DNA from: Isoetes taiwanensis
Lineage: Eukaryota > Streptophyta > Lycopodiopsida > Isoetales > Isoetaceae
Direction: 5' to 3'
NCBI GenBank assembly: GCA_021234155.1
Contig: JAJEKV010000076.1
Coordinates: forward strand, 5,722,649-5,786,648
DNA: 64,000 nucleotides
Shown here piece by piece: positions 44,229-55,909 of this stretch; the first letter of the stretch is position 1; each line of letters begins with the position of its first letter. The notes below the pieces were generated by a model. That model saw nothing but the letters and a program-made list of their open reading frames with translations. It had not been told where the DNA came from and made no database searches. Position numbers and translations under genes: made by a program.

Positions 44229-45317
44229 ATGAAGGGGCTGTGCATTGGAAGGCACAGGAGGTGCAGGAGCGATGGAAAACCGATGGCATCGAACGGGCCA
44301 AGGAGCAGCACGAGCAGCAGCTGCAGCGGCAGCGTTACAGGCGATTGGATGGGTTTGGAAGAACAACAGGGAGATCTGTGCTCTGGAAAACGTGTAATTA
44401 TAGTTGTGGACAGAACCCGAGAGGCCCGAATGGCCCTCTTGTGGGCTCTCTCCCATGTCGTCCATAAGCTTGACGTCGTAACCCTGCTGCATTTCGTTCC
44501 ATCTGCTCCCAATTCCAATCCATCAGAAAATCAAGGTATAACCCACAGTTTCCTTCTTCTGTTTAGCATATTTGCATTTGTTTGAACATTATCTATATGA
44601 TCTTATTCTTCCATATCCTTTTCCTGTTTCTTACAACTTTTTACAGGTTTTTTTCTGGCTCCTTAGCAGATTTTCTTTAATCTTGTAGCCCTTGTAACTC
44701 ATCTTATACACTCCTCAATTCATTCAACATTTTTTTACATTTGCCAGAAATTCTTTGCCGCATGAAGCCTCCTGGTAAATCAAGACTGTATCAAGAGGCC
44801 AAAGCTTTTGAAATAACTTCCTCACTAAAAACCCTTTGCTCCAACAGAAGACCAGAGGTAAGAACATCAAAACCACTCAACAATCTAAACCAAAACAGCA
44901 CATTCTGAAGCATCTGCAGTGTTTTATAAAACTAAAAGAAGTTTGATCAGTTTCTTTTTGTTTTTTGCAGCTTGAAGTAGAGATTCTTATAGCAGAGGGG
45001 GAAGAATTAGGACCTACCATTGTTAATCAGGCAAAGAAACTGGAGGCTTCAGTGGTTGTATTAGGCCAAAGAAAACTGGGGTTCTGGCTCAGGTGAATTT
45101 TCTATCATTCTCTAAACAGATCTGCTCCATTTTGTGCTTGTGCTAAAAAAATATACCAAATTCTTGCAGACTGTTCAGACTAAAACAAGATGGCCTGGTT
45201 GATTATTGCATCCAAAATGCTGAATGCCTGACACTTGCAGTGAGGCAAAAGAGCAAAAACTTGGGGGGGTATTTGATCAACAGCAAATGGCAGAGGAACT
45301 TTTGGCTTCTTGCATAA
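44229..45317 (+). CDS. Universal stress protein-like (adenine nucleotide alpha hydrolase superfamily) protein
   Basis: Gene of four exons: 44229-44535, 44748-44857, 44971-45092 and 45170-45317, all joined in frame with GT-AG introns (212, 113 and 77 bp), giving 228 residues. The N-terminal 40 residues are Ser/Arg-rich and of low complexity. The USP fold starts with RVIIVVDRTREARMALLWAL, the conserved beta1-D-x-S/T region. Exon 2 encodes a helical segment with LCSNRRPE. Exon 3 encodes EVEILIAEGEELGPTIVNQA and VVVLGQRK. Exon 4 ends with YCIQNAECLTLAVRQKSK and LGGYLINSKWQRNFWLLA, a C-terminus typical of a plant-specific USP-like subfamily. The ATP-binding G-x2-G-x9-G(S/T) motif is not obvious, as is common in this subfamily. 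The ATG at 44229 is the first in frame after an upstream non-ATG frame. No stops or frameshifts, so probably functional. Exact role unknown; likely stress-related. Confidence 0.88.
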
Positions 45318-47156
45318 TGAAAATATAAACCTTGTACATATAAAAAGTGTATCTTTTAAAAGGCTATAACAAAAATAAGTTGTATGGTGCATAAAAGCCA
45401 ACCCTTTGTCATTTCGCTTATGAATGAAGAATGCTTTTTTACTATTTTTTGCAATCTAGTGCACCCCTAGTGCTTACGGAAAATAGATTTAAATGTTAAA
45501 AAACCTTCCAGTCGGTGGTTAGTGGGGTTTTTGTGGTGGTTGAGAGGCTCTTTTTATGGTTATTCTTGAGTCCAGTTTTTTTGTAGTTGGGTAGGATTTG
45601 CTGGGGTTGTTGAGTCTTTCTTATCTTGTAAAGGGTGTCTTTTCTTCTTGCCACATTACAAGGCTTTGAAACTTCCAAACCTACTTGAGCTTTTTCTATG
45701 ATGTCGTCATCTATGAATCCTCTGAGCTTGTGCGCTTTAAAATGCTATAGGAGAAATAATACTACGCATATATTATCTCCATGTCAGCCATGGCATTCAA
45801 GTGGCGATGTCAAGATTCAGCAGAATGGAAATCTGACATAGGCTTCTACGATGTAGCATCACTTTCAAAATGGTTTCATGGAAATATGAAGTAAACTTCT
45901 ATATTTAACGTAATGTGTTTTTGTGAATTCAAATTGCAAAGAGCCTAAATCTGCTTTAAAGTAGGGGCTACAAACGTTTAAGGCTTTAGCATGTTCCAAA
46001 ATGGAGAAAACCTAAGGCTGGTGGTTTCAAGTAGGGGCTACAACTTTGCAAAGCTTTAGGATGTTCTAGGTTCTACAATGCTAAAGAGGAGTTTCACATA
46101 TTCTTTTATATTTAAAATTAAAAAAATGCTAGAACCTCAAGAACATGAACTCTAGTGAGTACATTCAAAATTTCCACGTTGAATGGAACTTTGGGAAGTT
46201 GTACCAATATGAGCATTTGACTTGTTCATTGTACTGGCTACATTCTATTAACTCCTTGTTAAGTGAGGTAGAGAATCATCCCATGTAGCATATGCAACCT
46301 CATGTCTAAGTAGACACAGCACAAGAAGGCATTTTTAACGTCCACTAGAGACCAACTGGTCTATGAGACACCCACACCACATTAACATAGCTTATTAGAT
46401 CCTCCTTCTAATACAATCCTCCTTACCCTCCAAAATATGCAGTTGCGATGAGATAACTATATATATTGATAGACATTGCATGCATGCTAAATGTAGCGTA
46501 AACAACATGGGAAACCATATTGATTACATTGCATGAGATGTGTATGCAATACCAAATATTTCTTTATGTCCATTTAAACCATTTGAACCATTTAGATTGC
46601 TTCTTTAGATGTTTCAAAAAGAACATCACTTGAGATTAGAAAGAACATGTATCACTTCCGCAAAGTTTGCAAAAAATATTGTATGAATATTTTATAGTAG
46701 AAGGTATTCAAGAATAGTACATGGTAATACTTCAATCACTTTAAGAGGGAATTTCGAAGAAAACAACCTTCAAATGGGAATTGGATTTGAATTAAATTGA
46801 ATTGATTTTATCCTCCATGAAAACCAATCGACCATGGGACCCAATTACGTTTTTACAAGTTTTTTGTTGGGAAAAAAAGGTTTATTAAAAAAAGAGAATT
46901 TTTTGTGCATGCCGCACCATTGAGAGTTCATATTAAAATAGATGAAAAGATGTAGCTAAAAATGCAAAAAGAAATAAAGAAGCTTCTCTTCTTTTAAGGG
47001 CTTATATTGGTTTATCTTTTTAAGGGCTTGTTAATTTTAAACCTAACAAACTTTTTAAGAACTTTTTTTTGTTTATCTTTTTAAGGCCTTATTATTTCGA
47101 AACCACAAATGCAAAGACATGAAGGAATTTTTGTTGGTCAGCCGCTTGCATGTCGG
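45318..47156. other. Intergenic with retroelement tails
   Basis: No gene. Two decayed LINE-type 3' ends occur at 46330-46385 (TTTTTAACGTCCACTAGAG...) and 46800-46850 (TTTTATCCTCCATG...CATGGGACCC). A loose direct repeat of GTAGGGGCTACAA/GCTTTAG(C/G)ATGTTC lies at 45962 and 46031. Confidence 0.45.
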
Positions 47157-47210
47157 AGGATGCCCAAATGAGCTGGGTGGCCTAGGATGCCCAAATGAGC
47201 TGGGTGGCCT
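47157..47210. repeat. Tandem repeat, 2 x 27 bp
   Basis: AGGATGCCCAAATGAGCTGG followed by GTGGCCT, twice in a row without change. Confidence 0.85.
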
Positions 47211-47329
47211 CCCTGACCCCGACAGACTATTGCAGGGGGTGATGTCATTTCTGGACTCAAGGGTTTGCTTGATCCTAATAAGCATGAGCTTCGTTGTGCT
47301 TGCGCATGAGCTTGATTCTGAAACATAAA

Positions 47330-47600
47330 TTTTGTTGGTTCACTACCAGTTTGTGTTGAATTGGCTATAAACTGATTTATCTGGCTTTTCAGATGTATGC
47401 ATGGCAGAATTTAGGGTCGCCTTTGGATTCATGGAAAGAGGAGATGAACTGGAGAGGCTTGGTTACTTCCAGAGCTTAACCATGGTTGAACAAACCAGAA
47501 GAGCTGCAAAAGGCAGCATTGCAAACTATATATGAAAGATCATTTGTAGTGCAGTAATTTTTTATAAAGATATTGAAATTACGACAGGCATGTTGGGCAG
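47330..47600 (+). repeat. Duplicated segment E, copy 1
   Basis: Collinear with 49010-49285: TGTGTTGAATTGGCTATAAA, GGCTTTTCAG and GCAAAAGGCAGCATTGCAAA in the same order. In one frame both copies read a segment like EQxRRAAKGSIANY and FYKDIE, so a decayed exon may be duplicated. The family is unknown. Confidence 0.7.
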
Positions 47601-47635
47601 TTTATTTTTTGGGCCTCTTTCATTCCTTACTTTGA

Positions 47636-47800
47636 GAGATGATGTTATGGTAGCCATGCTTTATTGGTCGTAATTTGTAGGTGGGGGGGGGGGTAAATTT
47701 TTTTTTGGTGTGAGATGATGTTATGGTGGCCATGCTTTATTGGCGTAACTTGTATCCAAAAAGAGGGGGAGGGGGGGGGGAGAGGTAGGTAAATTTTTGT
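47636..47800. repeat. Tandem duplication of about 78 bp with G-runs
   Basis: GAGATGATGTTATGGTAGCC at 47636 recurs at about 47713, each followed by a CATGCTTTATTGG phrase and then uninterrupted G-runs of 10 or more. Confidence 0.7.
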
Positions 47801-47924
47801 TTTGGTGTGTTATCGGATTTGTGATATATTTAATGTTTTACATATTATCGATGAATGCCAATGTTTTTTGAATTTTTATTTCTTTTTCAAACCAAAAAAA
47901 AAAAAAATTTAAAGGAGTGCAGCA

Positions 47925-48360
47925 GACTTATACTGGTCGGATTAAAAAGCCCCCGTGCTGAAGGGTTTTTCGAGGGTAAGAACATGGACGTAATAAGGAT
48001 GCGGATAAACTGTACAAATATACATCATGAAACATATGTACATGCCAGGTGAGTGTTCGAGGCCATATCTGAGTCCACATATCTATATGATCTCTTGAAG
48101 GTACGATCTCAACATCCGTACTGAAGCCATTTTCAATAGCACATGCAGCGGCAGGGGGGGCTGACCAACTCAGCATAACGTGTTCGGATTTGTTCATATG
48201 TTGGATAGCTCTGCGGAGTGTGACATTCATCTTCAATCCCCCCCCCGATTGCATGCCCCACAGCCGGTGACAAATCTTGTCCTGATGTGGCTCCCCAATC
48301 CATCTGCCTATCTCAATTCGGAGATGGTAGGCATTAAGGTATAAACGTTGTGGAAATGGT
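47925..48360 (-). mobile_element. LINE C-terminal/3' UTR fragment
   Basis: On the minus strand, 48340-48280 reads AYHLRIEIGRWIGEPHQDKIC, the same segment as HHLRIEMERWIGEPHQERLC of the 19.2-kb LINE. It is followed by a broken Zn-knuckle region and the 3' UTR (to 47925). The tail is replaced by an A-rich run at 47895-47910. Confidence 0.85.
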
Positions 48361-49009
48361 AATTTATAAAAATAATAATGGATTTTAACGTCCACGGAAC
48401 TTAAAATCTGTAATGGTTTAGGGTAGGTATTAGTATGTTCATACGTACAAAGCTAACGGTAGGCTCTAGATTCTAGATTTTTGTGGCTGAAGCAAGAACC
48501 ATGTATGGAAACCCAGTCTAGGTCTTTGAGAGAATGATTTTTTGCCCCACATATTGATTTGGAGCCAGCATGTTGGCGCTTGAGCAAGGGGATCAGCATG
48601 GCCCAGATTTATATTGCAGCTCTAGATTGAATGAATGGTAGTGAGCTCGGGGCTAGCTTTGTGAAGGACTAGCTTCGGGGACCAGCTAGTTTCATCTATT
48701 TGTGCCTATAATCATGCCATTTTTTGTGGATATAGGGAGTGTTCAAGTGGAAAAAGTGTGAAGGATGCATTTTGAAGTTAAGAAGAGGGGAAAACCTGCC
48801 TCAAAACACCTTTGTTTCTATGGAGCACTCAGGTGTCTATTGCATGTTGAAAACTACATTTGGCGCAACTCTGGCATCCTCAGGTCTTGCTCTACTATCT
48901 CTCATTAACCTCCACTTCATTGCCCACATCTCAATATTCTTCATTCCTTGCCTTAAATCATATTCTATTCTATTCTTATTATCATCTGCAGTTGACAAAG
49001 ATCAATTGA
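48361..49009. other. No recognised gene
   Basis: A frame of 108 codons at 48739-49065 (plus) includes a hydrophobic stretch (SLINLHFIAHISIFFIPC) but runs into duplicated segment E and has no known motif. A short retroelement-like end (ATTTTAACGTCCACGG) lies at 48373-48390. Confidence 0.3.
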
Positions 49010-49285
49010 TAAGCTTGAATTTTGATGGTCCACTGCCAGATTGTGTTGAATTGGCTATAAAATGATTTTATCAGGCTTTTCAGGTGTATGCATGGCATAA
49101 TTTAAGGTCGCCTTTAAATTCATGCAACAGAACAGGAAAGAGAAGATGAACGGGAGAGGTTTGGTTACTTCCATATCTTAGTCATGGCTGAACAAGCCAG
49201 AAGAGCCGCAAAAGGCAGCATTGCAAACTACACAAAAGATCATTGTAGTGCAGTAAATTTTTATAAAGATATTGAGACTAAAGCA
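49010..49285 (+). repeat. Duplicated segment E, copy 2
   Basis: See 47330-47600. In this copy the frame through EQARRAAKGSIANYTKDH and FYKDIETKAG is less damaged. Confidence 0.7.
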
Positions 49286-49579
49286 GGTGTGATGTTCCAG
49301 GGAAATATACGCCATAAATATGTATATTTCCAGGTCCGTCACTATACAAGTCTATCTTCATAGCCTTCTATACCATAGATTGTGGCACTAGGGGGCATGA
49401 CTAAGTTATTCATATAACTTAGCCAACCTTAGGTTAAGACCATTTTCCACGTGGCCTTAACCTATTGGGCATCCGCCACATGGAGAGTTCCAAATAAATC
49501 TGGCTACGGTTATTTTTTTCCCCAAATGTTTTGTTCAAAGTGAAAAATTAAGGCATATGTTTTCTTGTACAGGTTGAAG
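49286..49579. other. Spacer before the convergent gene pair
   Basis: Contains the near-palindrome GGAAATATACGCCATAAATA / TATTTCC at 49305-49335, and GCATCCGCCAC at 49469-49479. The complement of the latter occurs at about 58612-58622 on the far side of the gene pair. No gene seen. Confidence 0.35.
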
Positions 49580-50192
49580 AATCTGAGCAATGAACAATAC
49601 AAATAGTTCATGCAAATTTACAAAAGAATTACAGGGAAGCCACATACATGGGGTGGAATGGCTCTGGAACACGGGGCGTGGCTTATTATCCGCATATAAA
49701 GGGGAGGCATTGGTGGAAGAGCTTCTGATTATTATAAAACTCATGATGAAAGCGAGAGGCAGTTCTTCTAGACCCAAGAGAAAGCATAGGCAAATCCAAC
49801 CCGATCGGGAGGAAAATAGTAAAAAGTGACGGGGATGATGAAGATGATTGGGAAAAAACCAAATCAGGTTCCTCTAGACCACACATTCAATCCGAACTCA
49901 CAATCAAAAGCAAAAGTGAGGGGCAATGTTCGAGACCAAAACATGCCATTGCGGGTATGTTCAATTATTAGTTGTGTTACAACAGAAAAAAATCTCAAGC
50001 TTGATCTAGATTGTTTCTATCAACACAGAAAAGGTAACCTCGAATCCACTTCAAGAATCAGGTATGTCTACTACCATTTTGCATCATGTTGGCTGTATTG
50101 TCATGTTGTATCTCTATGATGCCATCTGTGGGGCATTTCGTGCAATGGAAGCCAGAATGATAGATTTGGTGAGTGGTGAGTTGTTGGCATCC

Positions 50193-50840
50193 ACCATGTC
50201 CCACACCACACCCCACCATCTCCCACCACTACACTCTACCATCTCCCACCGCCACACTCCACCATGTCCCACACCACACCCCTCCACCACACCCACCACC
50301 ACCGCCACACTCCACCACCACCACACCACACCACGAGACTCCACCATGTCCCACACCATACCCCCTCCACCACCTCCACCACCACCACTACACTCCTCCA
50401 CCACCACCACACTCCACCATCACCACACCACACCACCACACTCCACCATGTCCCACACCACAATCCACCACCACGACACTCCACCACCACCCACCACCCC
50501 CACCACCACCACCCCACCACCACCTCCACCATGTCCCACACCACACTCCACCACCACCACACCACACCACATACTCCACCACCACCACACACCCCACCAC
50601 CACCACCACCAAACCCCCGACCAAACCCCACCACCACCACACCCCACCACCACACCCCACCATCAGCACACACCACCACCACCACCACCACACTTCACCA
50701 CCCTGCACAATGTCCCACCACTCCTTGCTACCACCACAGCGTGTTGTGTGGTGTGTATTGTGCAGCGTATGTTGTGTGGTGTGTGGTATGTGGTGGTGTG
50801 TAGAGAGTACCTTGTGTTGTGTGGTGTGTGATTGTGGTCT
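50193..50840. repeat. CCACCA-rich array switching to TGTGGTGTG
   Basis: 50193-50712 is an irregular array of CCACCA, CCACAC and CCATGTCCCACACC words on the plus strand with hardly any G. From about 50735 it switches to G/T-rich TGTGTGGTGTG words. The two halves can pair imperfectly, so a long hairpin is possible. It lies in a non-coding interval of the plus-strand gene. Confidence 0.9.
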
Positions 50841-50950
50841 TCCATCGAAGACGTGGGTTTACTATGTTAGGAGGTGACATATCGTAGTATTTTATTTTGC
50901 GACTATGGCGGACTTGTGAAGGAATGGTTGTTTGCAACATCAGCCAGGTT

Positions 50951-51616
50951 TGATAGATGCAAGCAACAATTGCAAGCAAACGAGGATAGGAAAAATGATA
51001 TCAAAAGAAAGATTGAGTTGATCGAGCATAAAGCATCAGAAATTAGAGCCGATTTGCACGGATGGCAATCAATCATGACGACAACCAAAGCAAAGTGAGA
51101 AGGTGTTGGTTTGTAAGTGAACTAAAGGATGAAGAGCTAAATGGTACAATTATGTCGCTGGGCTGAATCAATTAAATAAGGAACTAGCGAAACTGAAATT
51201 GAGCTAAACGCATGTGAAGACTTACTGCTGGAGCTGCAACCTCGAATGCAAAGATTTGAGATTTTTTCTGAGCCTAGTGGTCATGACACTCCTTTAGATC
51301 CTGCACTTCCAATACTTCCTGAGGCAGAAGAAGAGGGTGATGAAGGTTGTCCATTTTGTGGACGTTGTCTGAAATGGGAGGGTAAAATGTTGTCGGGTTG
51401 TGATAGCGTAATGCGATCCACCATTATCATATTCCATGTCTATCACACCATTTGAGGTAAATATTATCATCTCTAACCCTCGTCTAAAGACTCTATTGAT
51501 TTTGAATTTGTTTTGCAGACACTCTAGAACCTGTTGCAGCCCCAATTGCGCCCACATTATGACTGAGACATGGCTTTTGGCTTTTGGTGTTCGAGTGGTA
51601 CCACAAGAACCAATAG
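50951..51616 (+). pseudogene. Coiled-coil plus RING-like Zn-cluster segment
   Basis: After a CAG acceptor at 50950 the frame reads FDRCKQQLQANEDRKNDIKR and on through EHKASEIRADLHGW, a heptad-rich helix. After two frame breaks it continues with ACEDLLLELQPRMQRFEIF and an acidic linker (LPEAEEEGDEG). It then enters CPFCGRCLKWEGKMLSGC (51346-51399). An exon after a TTTTGCAG (51520) adds CCSPNCAHIMTETWLLAFG. The Cys pattern (C-x2-C ... C-x4-C) with W and FG downstream resembles a RING/PHD-like cluster, but the middle His/Cys block is damaged. The parent family is unnamed to my knowledge. Confidence 0.45.
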
Positions 51617-51683
51617 ACACAAGTAAGTGCCTTAACTAATGTTTACTGATGTTGTCACAAGTCTACTGACTTAGTGTTTGCAG

Positions 51684-52830
51684 AATTGCAGAAATTTGAG
51701 ACCAAGGATATCCAACAGTTATCCACGCCTCGATCAGTTATGAGACTACAAGATACCTCCCGGGTGTACCTAGAATTCAGCCCATTTGATACTACTAAGT
51801 CAATCCCAGCTGCTGACAGCCTGGAGACTCCAAAACGAAATTTGGATAGTGAACTGAATGCAGTCGTATCAAGTAAGTACCGATGCCACATACATGATTT
51901 ATTTTTTTGTATTTTTCTGTGGTCTTCCTCATTTCAATTATGTTACAGAGATAGATGCTACGCGAACCGAAGCCATCACGAAGAGATTCCTAGTGCATCT
52001 GTTTTAGGGGGGAAAATTAATTCCCTTGAGATTCATTCTGCACGGGATCCTTCACCAAAAAAAAATTTTGATGCTGAACATGAGCCAAATGTGGATGCAG
52101 GTGATGAAGTTGACAAAGAAACCCCGGATCTTGGACAAGATGCAGACTGCTCAACGAGTCCAATACAACCTCAACCAAGAAAAACCAAGAGGTTAACTGA
52201 AATTCTCCTTGTTCTGGATTTTAATGGGGTTTTAGGCAAGTTTTATGACTTGAAAGAGAGGATCCCTACATCGGCCGAGCCAGAAGTGACCCTCCTGAAA
52301 TTGAACCTTCAAAAGGCAGCAGTTTGCAGGCCTGGATTACAGGAGTTCTTAGAATGTTGTTTTTCAAAATTTGAGATTGCATTGTGGTCCAGCATGGCTA
52401 AGAGTAATGTTGACTTGTTGATGAGAAAGTTGCTTCAGGAATATAAGGGCAGATTTCTTTTTATTTGGAATCAGGATGACTGCACCAACACAAAATTAAA
52501 AGTGGTTAATAAGCCAATTTTCCTTAAGGATCTGTCCAAAGTGTACCAGAAATTCTGGAAATACCAAGTGAAAAACACATTGTTGATAGATGCCGGTGAG
52601 ATATAAGGGTTACGCCAACCGGTAGAACACAATGATATGTTCAAATAGTTTTGCTCAAACCGGGTTGGATTCCAATTTCCTTTTGGAGCAACTCAAACCA
52701 TGGTGGAGGGACTTGCGGCTGAGAAAGTGTGCCGGCTTATATGAAGGAACATCAAATGTGGAACATGTGGGATTCAAGAGTCGGCAAGAATCGCATGAAA
52801 ATGCTCGACAAGTATTTTCATAAATGAATC
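51684..52830 (+). pseudogene. FCP1/HAD-like domain
   Basis: The frame is open from 51674 to 52606. An acidic, Ser/Pro-rich linker precedes ILLVLDFNGVLGKF, the HAD motif I position (usual D-x-D-G). Here it is D-F-N-G, so the second Asp (general acid) is Asn; many plant HAD-like proteins of this group also have LNG at this place. Then CRPGLQEFLECCFSKFEIALWSS (motif II, Ser in LWSS), a helix, FLFIWNQDDCT, and NKPIFLKDLSKVY (motif III Lys), ending LLIDAGEI where a stop follows. The rest (VPAYMKEH, KNRMKMLDKYF, to about 52823) is readable only with frame changes. A possible 79-bp intron at 51871-51949 shifts the frame if spliced. Catalysis is doubtful. Confidence 0.7.
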
Positions 52831-52910
52831 TTGTAAAACTCTTTGAAAGTCAATATAAGTAAAAAAATTTCTATGATATGTGTTGTGCTTTTTCAATTTA
52901 AAATATTTGA

Positions 52911-53881
52911 ATGGATTGTGAGCAAATGTTCTCGTGTGTGTTTAGAACTAGAGATGATAGAGCTTCGGCAGTCCCTGTCTATCTAAAGCCACATAGACAT
53001 TTGGAAGTGGTGCTGAATGGAACCAAACGTGCCGTGATTAGCTCCACCGACATCAAAATTTTGGAAGCTGATATGCAGTGGTTCAATGATCAATTGATCC
53101 TCCTCTTTTCAAGGTGATGCTTTCATCTGATTTGTGATCATCCGGATTGTGCCATCATATGCATATGTTTGCAGATACATGGAATACTACTTGATGCTCT
53201 AAGGAATGAGCCATCCCTTTCATTTCTTTGACCCTCTTTTTCACTCGATATTGTCCAAGGACACAAATAGTTACAAAACAATAAGGAAATATGTGAATCG
53301 GATAAGTGCGGTACATGTTTTTGCCTCGCTTGTGATGGACATCACTGGACCTGTTTTCGATTGTAAGCCCGCTGGCGTGTCGCCAGAGATATAAACCAGG
53401 GATATATCACTTTGATAACTCGGGCTTGCATGGCAGAAGCAGACATATTGAGAGGTTAGTGCTTGCTCATTGCATTTGCTGTTGTGGCACAATGACAATA
53501 AACTTTGAATCGAGGGTTTCTGGAATTGCTTGGACACAACAATTTCAGCTTTACAACCTCAGATGTTGTGAAAATTTCCAGAACGCCTCTTCAAACCGAT
53601 GGTCATTCATGGGGCCCTGCCGTATATTCGTTTATGCGCAAATTTGTGAGGGGGTACTTGAAAGGAGTGAATATATTGTTGCCTGATCTAGTAAGTCAAC
53701 TCAAATGCAGCAGACAAACCAAACTCTGTTATTGACAAAGTGTGGTTAACTGCAGGTTGTAGACATTTCAAACCAGGATCTAGTTGATGTTAGAGTGTTC
53801 ATGCTTGAAATTTTAAGATTAGAAGCAACAAAAGCTGGAACTGAGAGGAACATATGTATTGGGAAGTATGTAGATGCATGA
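52911..53881 (+). pseudogene. Ulp1-like (C48) cysteine protease domain, catalytic Cys replaced
   Basis: Segments in order: ISSTDIKILEADMQWFNDQLI (the conserved W-L-N-D-x-x-I region, 53035-53105); after an intron, HPFHFFDPLFHSIL and SYKTIRKYVNRI; then GHHWTCF (catalytic His-Trp pair) in a shifted frame; CKPAGVSPE; PGIYHFDNSGLHGRSRHIERL (catalytic Asp); and PLQTDGHSWGPAVYSFMRKF (53586-53645), where the family has Q-x-D-G-x-x-C-G. Here the codon for the nucleophile is TGG (Trp) at the place of TGC/TGT. The last exon (53756-53881) ends IGKYVDA. There are stops or frameshifts near 53195 and 53370. Ulp1-type domains are known passengers of plant MULE and CACTA-like elements. Confidence 0.75.
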
Positions 53882-55909
53882 GTCACCCGTACTTTAAATC
53901 ATCAGATATCTTTCTTATGTACATAATTGTTTTTGTAACCTCGATTCATTTGAATGAAAAATCATATTCAATTCATCTCACAAACAAAGGAATCAAGTGT
54001 TCAGAAGAATTCAATTCTTCAAAAGAAATCAAGACAAACTCATTTTCACAGCTGAAGCACAAAACTTCACATGAGTTCTGAAAACTACAGAATGGTTTTA
54101 CATCATCAGAAAGAACTTCGGGTAAATTCTGTAAAATTTTCTCCTCATCTAAAGGATCCAGCCTATATACAGTCCTGTTTTGACGTTTAGTTGGTGGCAT
54201 GTGAAGTCTGATTGCACAGATCTGTGTTGTGAATACTATGCCTAAGGCGTCTTTACTGCAAAGATCATAGCTGACGGTTGATCTTGCACCCTTCTTGTAA
54301 TACATACCTTCTATGACACTATCACCGGCGAGGTACCATGTTCCATTGAGTTGGAAGTCTTTCTCCACTATCCATTTTGGTTTTGTGCACATCAGAATCC
54401 AAAATTCAGAACCCTCGTCATTCCCTTTTGGAGCAACGATAGCAAAATTATCACCAACTCTAAGTGCCTCTGCTAACATCGTGGGATTGGAGGAGAACAG
54501 TAGTAGTGCTTGTTCACACAACTGTCCCACATGCCATCCAAGCAGTAGCTGCAGAAGCATGAAAGTTCCCTCGTGTGCAACTGCAATGGAGATTCAGGAT
54601 TGAATGCATGTACACAATGGATCTGCCTAGTGTCCAAAATCCTTTCTGCACCCCATGCGTTCTTTCTATCTATATCCTCCACCTTGACTTCCCAAAAGAA
54701 CCTTTTCATATTCTTTCTCTTACTGGTTTCAGATGTGTTCATCCACTCGGATGTTCCACAAGTAAACATCTCTTCGGCAACTTCTACCACTTCATAAGCA
54801 TTACCCAATTTTATGCTGCTGTATTTTAATTGCAGTTGTCTTAAACGTCTCTTTAACTCAGCAGCTTTGCCATCGTGTTCACCTTTCCCGTGGTTAGAAC
54901 AAAAAAAAATCCACATCATATAGACATCAGTGTCGTTTGTGTACCTAGCCACAAAGTAAAATGGTCTAGAAGCCTTGAATTGAGATGCTGCACCATCTGA
55001 AAACATATAATGTCTCTTTGGCACCCTTTCTTTTCGCCTCCGGATGTTTGTGGTGCTTCATGAAGCGATGTTGCACCGAACAAAGTATCGTGTTCCCTAT
55101 CATCGATACATAGTAATATGTTTCCTTGATAATCTCATCCGCCAAGTCGAAATTGATATGTTATTTGAACCAAAATGGTAATCGGTTATTGACCCCGCCG
55201 CATGTTCGCACCTCCTCTTGTTCCTTGAATGTATAGTTCTCAGAAAATCCACTACCGAAAGACATGCATCGCCGGGAGATTCTCTAGAAGCTCCTTAAAT
55301 TGTTTTGCTTCGCCATTGGTACCTGAAATTATGCAATGGAAAGATTTTTAGATGCTTTTTCAGTTTATCCAGAAGCTCCTTGGGTTCTGTCTCATTGTAC
55401 TGATGAGTCCGTCTCCTACCAGAACTCGAGACGTTGTCTTTTTCATAGTCAATATACTCCCATTTCACTTTCATTCATCGCCACTTTCTTCCATAGGACA
55501 GTGCGAAACTTCTTGATTCCACCACGACTCACAATCTCCAAGGATGCACGCCTTCTTGTGAAACTCATCTAATTCACTCTTTGGACACAATATAGATCTC
55601 CACAAGCTTCCTCACTTTGCAATTTTATCTTTGGTGTGCCCTGCATTGACCAAGTTCATGTGATCTACAAACATCGCAGATGCAAGTGCAATTCTTCGGA
55701 TGTTTGGTTCTCATCCCATTGAGTCCATCCACTAGCATTTGCATCCTCACGTGCTGAATGCAACAGCAACTATTGAAGTCCTTCAATTTCATAACAAACC
55801 AGGGTTTTAGCTTCTCAAAAGCTCGAAGACGAATCTTAATTTCTGGATGTTGGTCCAGAAACCTCTTGAACAATAGCATCTGCATGAAATGAACACTAAA
55901 CTGCTAGGA

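Larger units (their letters stand above)
49580..53881 (+). pseudogene. Multi-domain gene: coiled coil/RING-like, HAD-like and Ulp1-like regions
   Basis: A plus-strand gene model in pieces. Short N-terminal exons at about 49590-50170 carry a repeated SSRP-type basic segment. A long intron-like interval holds the CCACCA array. A coiled coil and RING-like cluster follow (50950-51616), then an FCP1/HAD-like domain (51684-52830) and a Ulp1-like protease domain (52911-53881). GT-AG junctions are visible, for example before 50951, 51520, 51684 and 53756. Frameshifts and stops occur near 51120, 51190, 52600, 52730, 53195 and 53370, so the copy is decayed. It is not certain whether these are one gene or two or three adjacent ones. 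It converges on the minus-strand transposase-like gene with about 90 bp between stop codons, which suggests both belong to one transposable unit. Confidence 0.6.

Noticed and set aside
44106-44518. Minus-strand frames of 120-130 codons
   Set aside because: They lie opposite exon 1 of the USP-like gene and are shadows of its codon composition.
50064-50877. Long Thr/Pro/His and Val/Gly/Trp frames on both strands
   Set aside because: They only read through the CCACCA array; all frames are open because the words lack stop codons.
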